Assembly: GCA_964603915.1 (NCBI GenBank)
Contig: CAZRWU010000075.1
Location: 1 to 14,225 of the forward strand
DNA length: 14,225 nt
Source: REEP01 sp964603915
Lineage (GTDB): Bacteria; Pseudomonadota; Alphaproteobacteria; Rhodospirillales; Defluviicoccaceae
Direction of reading: 5' to 3'
Positions 7,617 through 13,610 of this stretch are shown one piece after another (the stretch's first letter is position 1; each line of letters opens with the position of its first letter). Under the pieces are notes generated by a model. The model searched no databases and was not told the origin of the DNA. It worked only from the letters and a program-made list of their open reading frames with translations. The translations under genes were made by a program, and so were the position numbers.

Positions 7617-7693
7617 CGTAACCCTGTAATGTAACAGCATGATGTCAAAGAACGTCTTAGATTGTAACAGAATGTCACAGCATCCGGTCAAAG
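7617..7693. promoter_or_regulatory. Cluster of TGTmAmAG-like octamers upstream of the EF-hand gene
   Basis: Seven related octamers on the plus strand begin at 7617 (CGTAACCC), 7630 (TGTAACAG), 7643 (TGTCAAAG), 7653 (CGTCTTAG), 7663 (TGTAACAG), 7673 (TGTCACAG) and 7686 (GGTCAAAG). The steps are 13, 13, 10, 10, 10 and 13 bp. The best pair, TGTAACAG-AA-TGTCACAG, is a direct repeat with one-helical-turn spacing, the usual layout for OmpR/PhoB-family regulators, one of which is encoded at 8391-9152. On the minus strand the octamers read CTTTGACC and CTGTTACA, giving a possible TTGACC (7691-7686) and TACAAT (7666-7661) promoter with a rather long 19-bp spacer. Binding by the neighbouring regulator is an inference. 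Confidence 0.55.
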
Positions 7694-7761
7694 ACTACCC
7701 ACTAAAACCCGTCCAGAACCATGGAAAGGCTGCTCTTCATCTGCCCAAGCCTATGTGAGTT

Positions 7762-8214
7762 CTATTGAGAACGACTCGCCACTTTCGCGGAGGCAACTTC
7801 ACTGACCTCCGACGTAGAAAGAGTTCCATCCATATTCATATCAAGCGTCGCGAACGACGGTGCTCGACTGGCATCGAACTCCTCAACGCTCAGGCGGCCA
7901 TTCCGGTCGGTATCGAGACCATTGAACGCTTGGTCCGCGCGCCCAGCAGGCTCGCCTCGCATGCCCTGCATGAAGACGAATTCTTCGCGAGAAATTTCTC
8001 CATCATTATCCATGTCCAGCGTATAAAATCTGATCATATGAACGTCTTCAAATTCTTCAGCGCAAATCCGCCCATCGCCGTCCTTGTCGAACTTCTCGAA
8101 CATCATGCGGATCTGCTTGTCCATGGCACCGCCGGCGCCCGCCGGTGCGGGGGACATGCTCAAGGAGGTTCCCAGAAGGGCAGCGGCAGTTGCGATCAAG
8201 AAGGCGCGCGTCAT
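7762..8214 (-). CDS. Exported four-EF-hand protein
   Basis: A 150-residue protein with a signal peptide (MTRAFLIATAAALLG, cleavage probably in the Ala/Gly-rich stretch at about 23-30), predicted periplasmic. All four EF-hand loops look competent: DKDGDGRICAEE (43-54), DMDNDGEISREE (67-78), DTDRNGRLSVEE (101-112) and DMNMDGTLSTSE (125-136), each with Asp at position 1, Gly at 6 and Glu at 12. This predicts a Ca2+ buffer or sensor with up to four sites. The frame is open further upstream, but ATG 8214 is the start because GAGGAGGAAA lies just before it and the signal peptide follows at once. A perfect hairpin abuts the Shine-Dalgarno. It is divergent from the two-component genes and 195 bp upstream of the second EF-hand gene, with which it may form one regulon. 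There is no repeat tail. Confidence 0.88.
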   Translation of the reverse strand: MTRAFLIATAAALLGTSLSMSPAPAGAGGAMDKQIRMMFEKFDKDGDGRICAEEFEDVHMIRFYTLDMDNDGEISREEFVFMQGMRGEPAGRADQAFNGLDTDRNGRLSVEEFDASRAPSFATLDMNMDGTLSTSEVSEVASAKVASRSQ

Positions 8215-8227
8215 AAGACTTTCCTCC

Positions 8228-8244
8228 TCAGCGTTTTTCGCTGA
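8228..8244 (-). promoter_or_regulatory. Perfect hairpin abutting the EF-hand gene ribosome-binding site
   Basis: TCAGCG-TTTTT-CGCTGA is a perfect 6-bp inverted repeat with a 5-base loop. In the minus-strand mRNA it reads TCAGCG-AAAAA-CGCTGA, and its 3' arm runs directly into the Shine-Dalgarno GAGGAGGAAA of the gene starting at 8214. It could modulate ribosome access or mRNA stability. A stem of this size can also occur by chance, and nothing here proves a function. Confidence 0.4.
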
Positions 8245-8373
8245 AAATTTGTTGTAGAAAATTGCAAAGCCTCGAAGTCTTACACAATCATGACTCCATT
8301 CGCGCCGCGAGGCCATGCCTACGTTGCCCCTGCCTCACGGCACGCGGTCCATAGTCGAAAAACACGATTAAAG

Positions 8374-8390
8374 CCAAGGAGTTCCCTTGG
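8374..8390 (+). promoter_or_regulatory. Hairpin containing the response-regulator ribosome-binding site
   Basis: CCAAGG-AGTTC-CCTTGG is a perfect 6-bp inverted repeat with a 5-base loop. It contains the only good Shine-Dalgarno (AAGGAG, 8376-8381), partly in the 5' arm, and ends immediately before the TTG at 8391. If translation starts at that TTG, the folded stem would hide the ribosome-binding site, a layout that allows translational control. This is inferred from sequence only. Confidence 0.4.
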
Positions 8391-9152
8391 TTGCGCTCCT
8401 GTACGCCGATGAACCCAGCGCCGCACATTCTCATTGTCGATGACGATGGTGAAATTCGCCATTTGCTGTCGCGCTACTTGGCGGGGCAGGGCTATCGGAC
8501 GACCACCGCGGCCGATGGCGCGGATATGCGCAAGGCTCTTGCCGGGTCCGCCATCGATTTGATCGTTCTCGACCTCATGCTGCCGGGCGAGGACGGGCTG
8601 GCGCTCTGCCGCTGGGTTCGCGCCCAGTCGGAGATCCCCGTCATCATGCTGACCGCGCGCGGCGAGGAGATTGACCGCATTGTCGGGCTGGAGATGGGAG
8701 CCGACGATTACCTGCCGAAACCGTTCAACCCCCGCGAACTGGTGGCGCGCATCAAAGCGGTGCTGCGGCGCGTCAATCAGGCATCGATCGCTCTCGCGGA
8801 CGCTGCTGCCGACGGACAACGGCCGCGGGGAGGCAGAGTCTTCAGGTTCGCCGGCTGGCGGCTCGACGTCGCCTCTCGCAAGTTGACCGCGCCCGACGGT
8901 ACGCTCGTGCCTTTGAGCGCCGGCGAGTTCGGTTTGCTTGTGGCCTTCGCGGCTCATCCGCAGCGCGTGTTGAGCCGGGATCAGCTGCTTGATCTGGCAA
9001 GGGGTCGGGAAGCTCAGCCGTTCGACCGCTCGATCGACGTTCAGGTGAGCCGGCTGCGTCGCAAGATCGAAGAGGATCCAAGCGATCCGCAACTGATCGC
9101 CACCATTCGCGGCGGCGGCTACATGTTCACCGCGACCGTTTCGCGCGAATGA
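8391..9152 (+). CDS. OmpR/PhoB-family DNA-binding response regulator
   Basis: A 253-residue response regulator. The receiver domain (about 11-125) has the acidic pair D17/D18, the phospho-acceptor D61 in LIVLDLMLPGEDG, T88 in MLTARG and K110 in LPKPFNP. The winged-helix domain (about 148-250) shows LSAGEFGLLVAFAAHPQRVLSRDQLL, split over residues 176-200, then DRSIDVQVSRLRRKIEEDP (212-230) and the closing IRGGGYMF (239-246). Phosphorylation by the partner kinase should promote binding to direct-repeat DNA sites. The TTG at 8391 is 9 bases after AAGGAG and is the better-supported start; ATG 8409 is possible but has no ribosome-binding site. The kinase gene follows within 10 bp, so they form an operon. 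The gene is divergent from the EF-hand genes, which are its likely targets by position. Confidence 0.93.
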   Translation: MRSCTPMNPAPHILIVDDDGEIRHLLSRYLAGQGYRTTTAADGADMRKALAGSAIDLIVLDLMLPGEDGLALCRWVRAQSEIPVIMLTARGEEIDRIVGLEMGADDYLPKPFNPRELVARIKAVLRRVNQASIALADAAADGQRPRGGRVFRFAGWRLDVASRKLTAPDGTLVPLSAGEFGLLVAFAAHPQRVLSRDQLLDLARGREAQPFDRSIDVQVSRLRRKIEEDPSDPQLIATIRGGGYMFTATVSRE

Positions 9153-9159
9153 TTTGCCA

Positions 9160-10596
9160 ATGATGCGCTTGTGGCCGAATACGCTGGTCGGCCGCACGAT
9201 CGTTGTCGTGCTGGCCGGGGTTGCCTTGTCCAACCTCATCGCGCTTGCCGTTTACATGAGTGAACGCATCGATGTCTTGACCAGCGCACACGGCGGATTT
9301 CTCGCGGAACGCATAGCCGATGTGACGGACGCGGTGGCTGCCTCCCATCCGGAAACGCGCTCAGCCGTCCTGCGGGGTTTTCGTACCCCCGGCGTGCGGT
9401 TCTCTTGGTCGCCTCAGGCTCTGGTCGAAGTCGGAGAGGAGGACTGGCGAACACGATTGGTTCGACGGGCGCTTGCAGAGGCGTTGAACGTCCCCAAGGA
9501 TCGTCTTCGCCTCGATTTTCGCACGCTGGGTCCGGATGAAAGGCCCTTCCGCTTGCAGCGCGGACTTGGCCGTCGCCACGAGCTTGGCCGGAACGTTACG
9601 CCTCGCGCGCCACGGGACGGCGGCGAACTGAGAGTCCTTGCCGGCTCTCTTCGGCTGGAGGACGGCACTTGGCTCAATTTTCACACGCCCTTCACAGATC
9701 CCCAGCCGTTCTGGACCAGCCGGTTCTTTCTTATTTTTGTCCTCATCACCCTGGTGGCGCTGGTTGCTTCAGTCTGGACGGTCCGGAGAGCCGCGCGGCC
9801 CCTGAGCGATCTCGCCCTTGCCGCCGAGCGTCTTGGAACGGACATCGCGGCGCCGGCGATCCCCGAGGAAGGTCCGCGCGAGGTGCGCTTGGCTTCACGC
9901 GCATTCAACGAGATGCAACGCCGACTGCGGCGCTTCATTGACGATCGTACGCAGATGCTGGCGGCGATTTCCCACGATCTCCGCACGCCGATCACGCGGA
10001 TGAAGCTGCGCGCCGAACTTGTCGGGGACCCGGAGCATCGTGCGCGGATGATCTCCGACCTTGATGAGATGGAAGCGATGATTGCGGCGACACTGGCCTT
10101 CGCGCGCGACGACCTTGCGTGCGAACCTCTGGTCAGGTTGGATCTTGCCGCGCTGCTGCAGAGCCTGTGCGCGGATGCTGTGGCTTGCGGCGCCGAGGCG
10201 CGGTACGAGGGGCCGGCGCGCCTCAACTTCACCGGTCGGGCGACGGCGCTCAAGCGGGCGTTAAGCAATCTCATCGACAATGCGATCAAGTATGGGCGCC
10301 GCGCGCGGGTGACGGCGATGGAAAAGGGAACGGACAAGAGGGAAGTGGTTGTGATCACCATCGAGGACGATGGTCCCGGCATTCCCGAAACCGAGCGAGA
10401 GCGGGTGTTCGATCCATTCTATCGCATAGAGACGTCGCGCAGTCGCGTGACCGGCGGCGTCGGTCTTGGCCTGTCCGTCGTTCGCGCCGTGGTCCGCACG
10501 CACGGCGGCGATATTGTGCTCGCCAACAGAAGCGAAGGCGGCCTCCTCGCCACGATCACCCTGCCGCGATTGCCGGTTTCCGAGACGCGCGGGTAG
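9160..10596 (+). CDS. EnvZ-like sensor histidine kinase
   Basis: A 478-residue inner-membrane kinase. Transmembrane helices at about 10-32 and 188-207 flank a periplasmic sensor region of roughly 150 residues with no recognised fold, rich in Arg and acidic residues, including a VEVGEED cluster near residue 92. A HAMP domain (about 208-260) leads to the HisKA helix with H272 in the H-box AAISHDLRTPITRMK. ATPase motifs are NLIDNAIKYG (N box), DDGPGIPE (G1), FDPFYR (F) and GGVGLGLSVVRAV (G2). It should autophosphorylate H272 and pass phosphate to the regulator at 8391. Start is ATG 9160 (or 9163), seven bases after the regulator's stop, implying coupled translation. The ligand is unknown; the EF-hand and reductase neighbours suggest a divalent cation or redox cue, an inference. 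Confidence 0.92.
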   Translation: MMRLWPNTLVGRTIVVVLAGVALSNLIALAVYMSERIDVLTSAHGGFLAERIADVTDAVAASHPETRSAVLRGFRTPGVRFSWSPQALVEVGEEDWRTRLVRRALAEALNVPKDRLRLDFRTLGPDERPFRLQRGLGRRHELGRNVTPRAPRDGGELRVLAGSLRLEDGTWLNFHTPFTDPQPFWTSRFFLIFVLITLVALVASVWTVRRAARPLSDLALAAERLGTDIAAPAIPEEGPREVRLASRAFNEMQRRLRRFIDDRTQMLAAISHDLRTPITRMKLRAELVGDPEHRARMISDLDEMEAMIAATLAFARDDLACEPLVRLDLAALLQSLCADAVACGAEARYEGPARLNFTGRATALKRALSNLIDNAIKYGRRARVTAMEKGTDKREVVVITIEDDGPGIPETERERVFDPFYRIETSRSRVTGGVGLGLSVVRAVVRTHGGDIVLANRSEGGLLATITLPRLPVSETRG

Positions 10597-10632
10597 GGCT
10601 CGCGGCGTTCCCTCTCGCGCGGCGGCAAACGC

Positions 10633-10992
10633 TCATGCCGGTGGGTTGCGCAGCACCGCGGCAATGAGAGCCTCGACGACGTTGTCGTGGTCGGGCGACA
10701 AGCCTTCGTCGATGCCCATCTCGCTGCGCAAACGACGTTCCATATAGCTTCGCGCGGGCAAGTCCGTCCTGCGGCTGAGATCGCCATGGATCTTGCAGGC
10801 AACGCCCGCGGCAACCACAAGAAAAGAGGCGAGATCCCCTCCGTCCAACGGATCCTTCGGATTGGCCCCGGTGGTGGCGCTGAGGACGCGGTCAACGCGT
10901 GAGGAGAGACAGGGATCCATCTCGGCGCTGAGGTTCAGCGCGGCGCGTCTGGCGATCGTCTCGGCATCAACCACGGCAAGCCTCTCAAGCAC
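10633..10992 (-). CDS. Hypothetical protein, about 119 residues
   Basis: I do not recognise this protein. The frame reads as balanced, mostly helical sequence (ALNLSAEMDPCLSSRVDRVL, GGDLASFLVVAAGVACKIHG, ARSYMERRLRSEMG), ending in DNVVEALIAAVLRNPPA, with no signal peptide, no clear membrane helix and two cysteines. The longest version starts at GTG 10992. A GTG at 10974 is better placed, with GAGAGG six bases upstream, and would give 113 residues. It converges on the histidine kinase with 36 bp between stops and is divergent from the methyltransferase gene. Opposite-strand frames here are broken or Arg-rich, which supports this strand. No function can be assigned. Confidence 0.6.
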   Translation of the reverse strand: MLERLAVVDAETIARRAALNLSAEMDPCLSSRVDRVLSATTGANPKDPLDGGDLASFLVVAAGVACKIHGDLSRRTDLPARSYMERRLRSEMGIDEGLSPDHDNVVEALIAAVLRNPPA

Positions 10993-11040
10993 AAAAGCCG
11001 GGCGGCATTATAGCCGCGTTACCGGGTTGGCGGTACCTGC

Positions 11041-11081
11041 CTTTGCAGTACTTTGCAGTTTTGCTTGGAGGGGCGTATCCT
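11041..11081 (+). promoter_or_regulatory. Tandem 10-bp repeat and candidate sigma-70 promoter for the methyltransferase
   Basis: CTTTGCAGTA (11041-11050) is directly repeated as CTTTGCAGTT (11051-11060). The second copy contains TTGCAG (11053-11058), 17 bp from TATCCT (11076-11081), a plausible but imperfect sigma-70-type -35/-10 pair. This would give a leader of about 60 bases before the ATG at 11152. The repeat could be an operator overlapping the -35 region; no regulator is identified. Confidence 0.4.
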
Positions 11082-11119
11082 GCCGAGGTTCGGTTGCAAT
11101 GCGCCCGAGCCAATAAGAC

Positions 11120-11131
11120 GAATTCGAATTC
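11120..11131. promoter_or_regulatory. 12-bp perfect palindrome before the methyltransferase start
   Basis: GAATTCGAATTC is a loopless perfect palindrome ending 20 bp before the start codon and 5 bp before the AAGGAGG Shine-Dalgarno. It is AT-rich compared with its surroundings and lies in the predicted leader. It may be an operator for a dimeric repressor. By itself it is only suggestive. Confidence 0.35.
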
Positions 11132-11151
11132 CATCAAGGAGGAAGGTTGCC

Positions 11152-11943
11152 ATGGCAAATGTCGACGAAATGATCGCGGTCTCACTTGATGCGGACCCGG
11201 TTCTGATACCGATCCTCGACTATTTGCTGCAAGACATCGAGATCTTGGGAGGCGACCCGGCCCAAATCGTCGCTATGATCCGGCCGCTAAAGATGGCGGG
11301 CGGCGTTCGTCTCGTTCTCGATCTTGGTTGCGGCAAGGGAACGGTGGCAACAGCTTTGGCGGCCGAACTCGGACTTCATGTCACCGGGATCGATGCGTTT
11401 CAGCCGTTCATCGACGAAGCGCGGGCCCGCGCCGCAGCCATGGGGATCGGCGATCAATGTTTGTTCGAAGTCGCCGACATGCGCCAGCTCATCAACCGGC
11501 TTCCCGCCTTCGACCTTGTCATGTTCATCGCTTGTGGTCGGGTGTTCGGCGACATGCAAGAGACGATCAGCGCGCTGAGGACCTTTGTTCGTCCGCGCGG
11601 GTTCATCGTTATCAGCGATCTTTGTCGGGTCAACGGAGTGACAGGGGCAAAACGCGACATTCCCGACCATGAGGCGGTTGCGGCGGCGCTCACCTCCCAC
11701 GGCGACCGCATCGTCATGGAAAAGCATGGCGTCACTCAGGAAACGGAAGAGGTGGACGCCTATGCCGTGCGGGTTCTGGAGCGCCGGGCTCGCGAGCTGA
11801 TGCGTCTTTACCCGGGATTGCACGCCTCGATGTGGGAATATATCGAGGCGCAACGTCGGGATCGGTCGGCGCAGCGGGGTTCGCTGGTCCCCGCCGTTTG
11901 GATCGTGCAGAAAGCCGAGAATGAAGAAGATCAGAAGAAGTAG
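11152..11943 (+). CDS. Class I SAM-dependent methyltransferase
   Basis: A 263-residue Rossmann-fold methyltransferase. Motif I is VLDLGCGKGTVA (55-66), the acidic end of strand 2 is GIDAF (D81), the adenine-side acidic residue is in EVADMR (D109), and motif IV is AFDLVMFIACG (119-129), followed by VRPRGFIVISD (147-156). The substrate is unknown. Beyond the core, an extra C-terminal stretch (about 165-263) contains EAVAAALTSHGDRIV and a helical, Arg/Glu-rich segment. Start at ATG 11152 is firm, with AAGGAGG in the preceding bases; the frame is open upstream but lacks a ribosome-binding site there. No signal peptide, so cytoplasmic. Its last 23 bases overlap the start of a small lipoprotein-like gene, suggesting they are cotranscribed. 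Confidence 0.88.
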   Translation: MANVDEMIAVSLDADPVLIPILDYLLQDIEILGGDPAQIVAMIRPLKMAGGVRLVLDLGCGKGTVATALAAELGLHVTGIDAFQPFIDEARARAAAMGIGDQCLFEVADMRQLINRLPAFDLVMFIACGRVFGDMQETISALRTFVRPRGFIVISDLCRVNGVTGAKRDIPDHEAVAAALTSHGDRIVMEKHGVTQETEEVDAYAVRVLERRARELMRLYPGLHASMWEYIEAQRRDRSAQRGSLVPAVWIVQKAENEEDQKK

Positions 11944-12208
11944 CCGGGTTGTTGCATTGCGATGGCGGCTGCGGCCCCTTACGCTTTACGGCGCGGTGGT
12001 CGCGCCGGTTCTGCTTGCGACGGCATGTGCAAATGGCGGGCCGCCTCAGCAATTGGCGCAGGCGTGCCAGATGAAACCTTGCGTTTGTGTGGATACCGGC
12101 GTCGCCTGGTGGCGAAAATCTCCAACCGCCGAGCCGCTGTGGTCGCCTGATGGCCGCGCTTACTGCCCTGAAGGCCAGGAACTGCGCTTGAAGGACTCGG
12201 CGGGTTAG
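11921..12208 (+). CDS. Small Cys-containing putative lipoprotein
   Basis: A 95-residue ORF starting inside the 3' end of the methyltransferase gene (23-bp overlap, different frame). It begins with a very basic segment (MKKIRRSSRVVALRWRLR), then a hydrophobic stretch to LLATAC (31-36). That resembles a lipoprotein signal with C36 as the lipidated residue, although Ala rather than Leu at -3 makes it a weak lipobox. The mature part has four more cysteines (C49, C54, C56, C82) around KPCVCVD and AYCPEGQELRL, which could form disulfides or a metal site. I recognise no family. The frame is the best reading of this stretch; the opposite-strand ORF looks artefactual. It is probably coexpressed with the methyltransferase. 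Confidence 0.55.
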   Translation: MKKIRRSSRVVALRWRLRPLTLYGAVVAPVLLATACANGGPPQQLAQACQMKPCVCVDTGVAWWRKSPTAEPLWSPDGRAYCPEGQELRLKDSAG

Positions 12209-12261
12209 CCATGGGCATCGAGCGCGACGATCCAACCGTCGGTGCGCCGGCCGAGGCTCGC

Positions 12262-12279
12262 GCCCGCGTAAGAGCGGGC
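12262..12279 (+). other. GC-rich hairpin in the gap before the AhpD-like gene
   Basis: GCCCGC-GTAAGA-GCGGGC is a perfect 6-bp stem with a 6-base loop, 53 bp after the lipoprotein stop. No T-run follows, so it is at best a weak or Rho-assisted terminator. The remainder of the 162-bp gap shows no gene. Confidence 0.3.
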
Positions 12280-12370
12280 TAAGCTGGCCGACGCCAACCG
12301 CGCCTGCACGCCTTGGAAGCCATCACGCAAGCGCGGGGCCAGAGCTGACGAGCGAAACGGAGGAACACTC

Positions 12371-12712
12371 ATGGCGGATGACATGTACCCGGCGGCGAGC
12401 AAGGAGCTGATCGGCAAGCGTAACGAACTGGCGCCCGATATCCACGCGGCCTTTCAGACATTCCAAAAGCGGGTGTTCGCGGATGGCGCGTTACCGGCTA
12501 AAACGAAGCAGCTGATCGCGGTTGCGGTTGCCCACGTGACCCAGTGCCCGTACTGCATCAAGGGCCATACCCGGGCCGCGCTCCGCTCCGGCGCAACCGA
12601 CGCCGAGATCATGGAGGCGATCTGGGTGGCCGCGGAAATGCGCGCAGGAGGCGCCGTCGCCCACAGCCTGCTGGCCATGGAAACCCTTTGCGCGCACGAC
12701 AAGAGCGAATGA
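12371..12712 (+). CDS. AhpD-like carboxymuconolactone decarboxylase family protein
   Basis: A 113-residue single-domain protein of the carboxymuconolactone decarboxylase/alkylhydroperoxidase D family. The core is KQLIAVAVAHVTQCPYCIKGHTRAALRSG (46-74, written here across the CxxC of C59/C62) with H66 three residues after the second cysteine, matching the peroxidase-type CxxC-x3-H active site rather than the cysteine-free decarboxylase type. GATDAEIMEAIWVAAEMRAGG (74-94) is the second family helix. It probably reduces peroxides or handles thiol redox in the cytoplasm; the electron donor is unknown. The ATG at 12371 has GGAGGA eight bases upstream, so the start is secure. It lies 120 bp before the DUF411 gene on the same strand. 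Confidence 0.9.
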   Translation: MADDMYPAASKELIGKRNELAPDIHAAFQTFQKRVFADGALPAKTKQLIAVAVAHVTQCPYCIKGHTRAALRSGATDAEIMEAIWVAAEMRAGGAVAHSLLAMETLCAHDKSE

Positions 12713-12832
12713 AACGGTTGCTGAGCCCTTATGGAATCTGGCTTCGCCTTTCTTGGGCCGGTGCGATCAGGATTTGCCGGACGCCTGAGCGATGCCCACA
12801 TCATCGAAGTCAATTCTCTTGAGGTTGTCGCC

Positions 12833-13276
12833 ATGAACAGAACCAAATCTGCGCTGGCTGTCCTTGGCATCGTCGCTGCAATGCTCTTTCCGGGGCTTGG
12901 GGCCCAAGCAACAGATGTGATGGTCTGCAAGACGCCGTGGTGCGGCTGTTGTGACGCCTGGATCGACCATTTCCGCGAGAACGGGTTCTCCGTGAGCGTC
13001 ACGGAACGGGATGATCTCACGGCCGTCAGGGAACAGCAGGGCGTGCCGGCGGCTCTTCAGTCGTGTCACACCGCGATCGTCGACGGTTATGTTGTCGAAG
13101 GCCATGTGCCGGCTGCCGACGTCCGCCGTCTTTTGAATGAACGTCCGCAGGCGACGGGATTAGCCGTGCCGGGCATGCCGATGGGCTCGCCCGGCATGGA
13201 GCAGGGCGATCTGCGGGAGCCCTATGCCAGTATTCTGTTCGGCCCTGACGGTTCCTCCGTCTACGTCCGCCATTGA
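12833..13276 (+). CDS. DUF411 periplasmic metal-binding protein
   Basis: A 147-residue DUF411 protein with a signal peptide (MNRTKSALAVLGIVAAML, cleavage probably after AQA at residue 26). The family hallmark CKTPWCGCCDAWIDH (32-46) supplies four cysteines (C32, C37, C39, C40). It is followed by the conserved LQSCHTAIVDGYVVEGHVP (75-93; C78, H79, H91) and the PGMPMGSPGME motif (113-123) with three methionines. Members of this family occur in copper- and other metal-resistance loci, so periplasmic soft-metal binding is the best inference. ATG 12833 is chosen because the signal peptide starts there and GAGG lies about 8 bases upstream; the frame is open further up without support. Decayed DNA begins right after its stop. 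Confidence 0.9.
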   Translation: MNRTKSALAVLGIVAAMLFPGLGAQATDVMVCKTPWCGCCDAWIDHFRENGFSVSVTERDDLTAVREQQGVPAALQSCHTAIVDGYVVEGHVPAADVRRLLNERPQATGLAVPGMPMGSPGMEQGDLREPYASILFGPDGSSVYVRH

Positions 13277-13436
13277 TCCAGACCAGATCGCTTCAAATAC
13301 GCGTCGTGGGACAAATGACCTCCAGATCAAGGCAAGCGTATAGCCGCCGACCGCGATGTTTTCTCCGAGCGTCGCCTCAAGATCGAATAGCGGAAAGACG
13401 ATGATCGGCGAGCCGGATCCGGACAAGGGGTGGTAG

Positions 13437-13610
13437 CAGGCCTCGTGCGGCCAGGCATGCCGGCGCGCGGGCATCACCGGGCGTTTCGGGCCCGCATTGC
13501 CCCGCTTCGTGCAGCTGCAACACCATCAAGGGTAGGTGACGGTCGAACGGCTGGTGGCACAGTTGCAAGCAATCGGCGTCAGCATTTCCAAGCGACAGAT
13601 GATGCGCTTG
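13437..13610 (+). pseudogene. IS66-like transposase remnant with in-frame stop
   Basis: Read in one frame from 13437, the sequence gives GITGRFGPALPRFVQLQHHQG (13470-13532), a TAG at 13533-13535, then VTVERLVAQLQAIGVSISKRQ (13536-13598) and MMRL. This matches the zinc-binding-to-DNA-binding stretch of IS66-like transposases common in alphaproteobacteria, where the peptide normally continues HHQGQVTVERL. The TAG is therefore best explained by a CAG-to-TAG change. Everything before and after this segment of the transposase is missing. Assignment is by remembered family sequence; an alignment would settle it. Confidence 0.55.

Noticed and set aside
6693..7629. Long plus-strand frames across the EF-hand gene, including one with regular repeats (HALTLT)
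   Set aside because: The repeats are the 30-bp array read backwards; the minus-strand frame has a signal peptide, EF hands and a ribosome-binding site.
7620..7648. TTGACA at 7648-7643 as the EF-hand gene -35 element
   Set aside because: At 17 bp spacing the -10 position reads AGGGTT, which is a poor match; the TTGACC/TACAAT pair is better though its spacer is long.
8215..8316. N-terminal extension of the EF-hand protein to 8316
   Set aside because: The extension would hide the signal peptide and ignores the strong GAGGAGGAAA site just before ATG 8214.
8319..9239. A 306-codon minus-strand frame
   Set aside because: It is fully antisense to the response regulator and the start of the kinase, with no domain signature.
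11053..11151. Upstream start for the methyltransferase at 11053
   Set aside because: The ATG at 11152 has a near-perfect Shine-Dalgarno, and the upstream residues are Arg/Pro-rich and would cover the candidate promoter.
11732..12235. A 167-codon minus-strand frame over the small lipoprotein gene
   Set aside because: Arg/Pro-rich composition and overlap with the methyltransferase gene indicate a chance frame.
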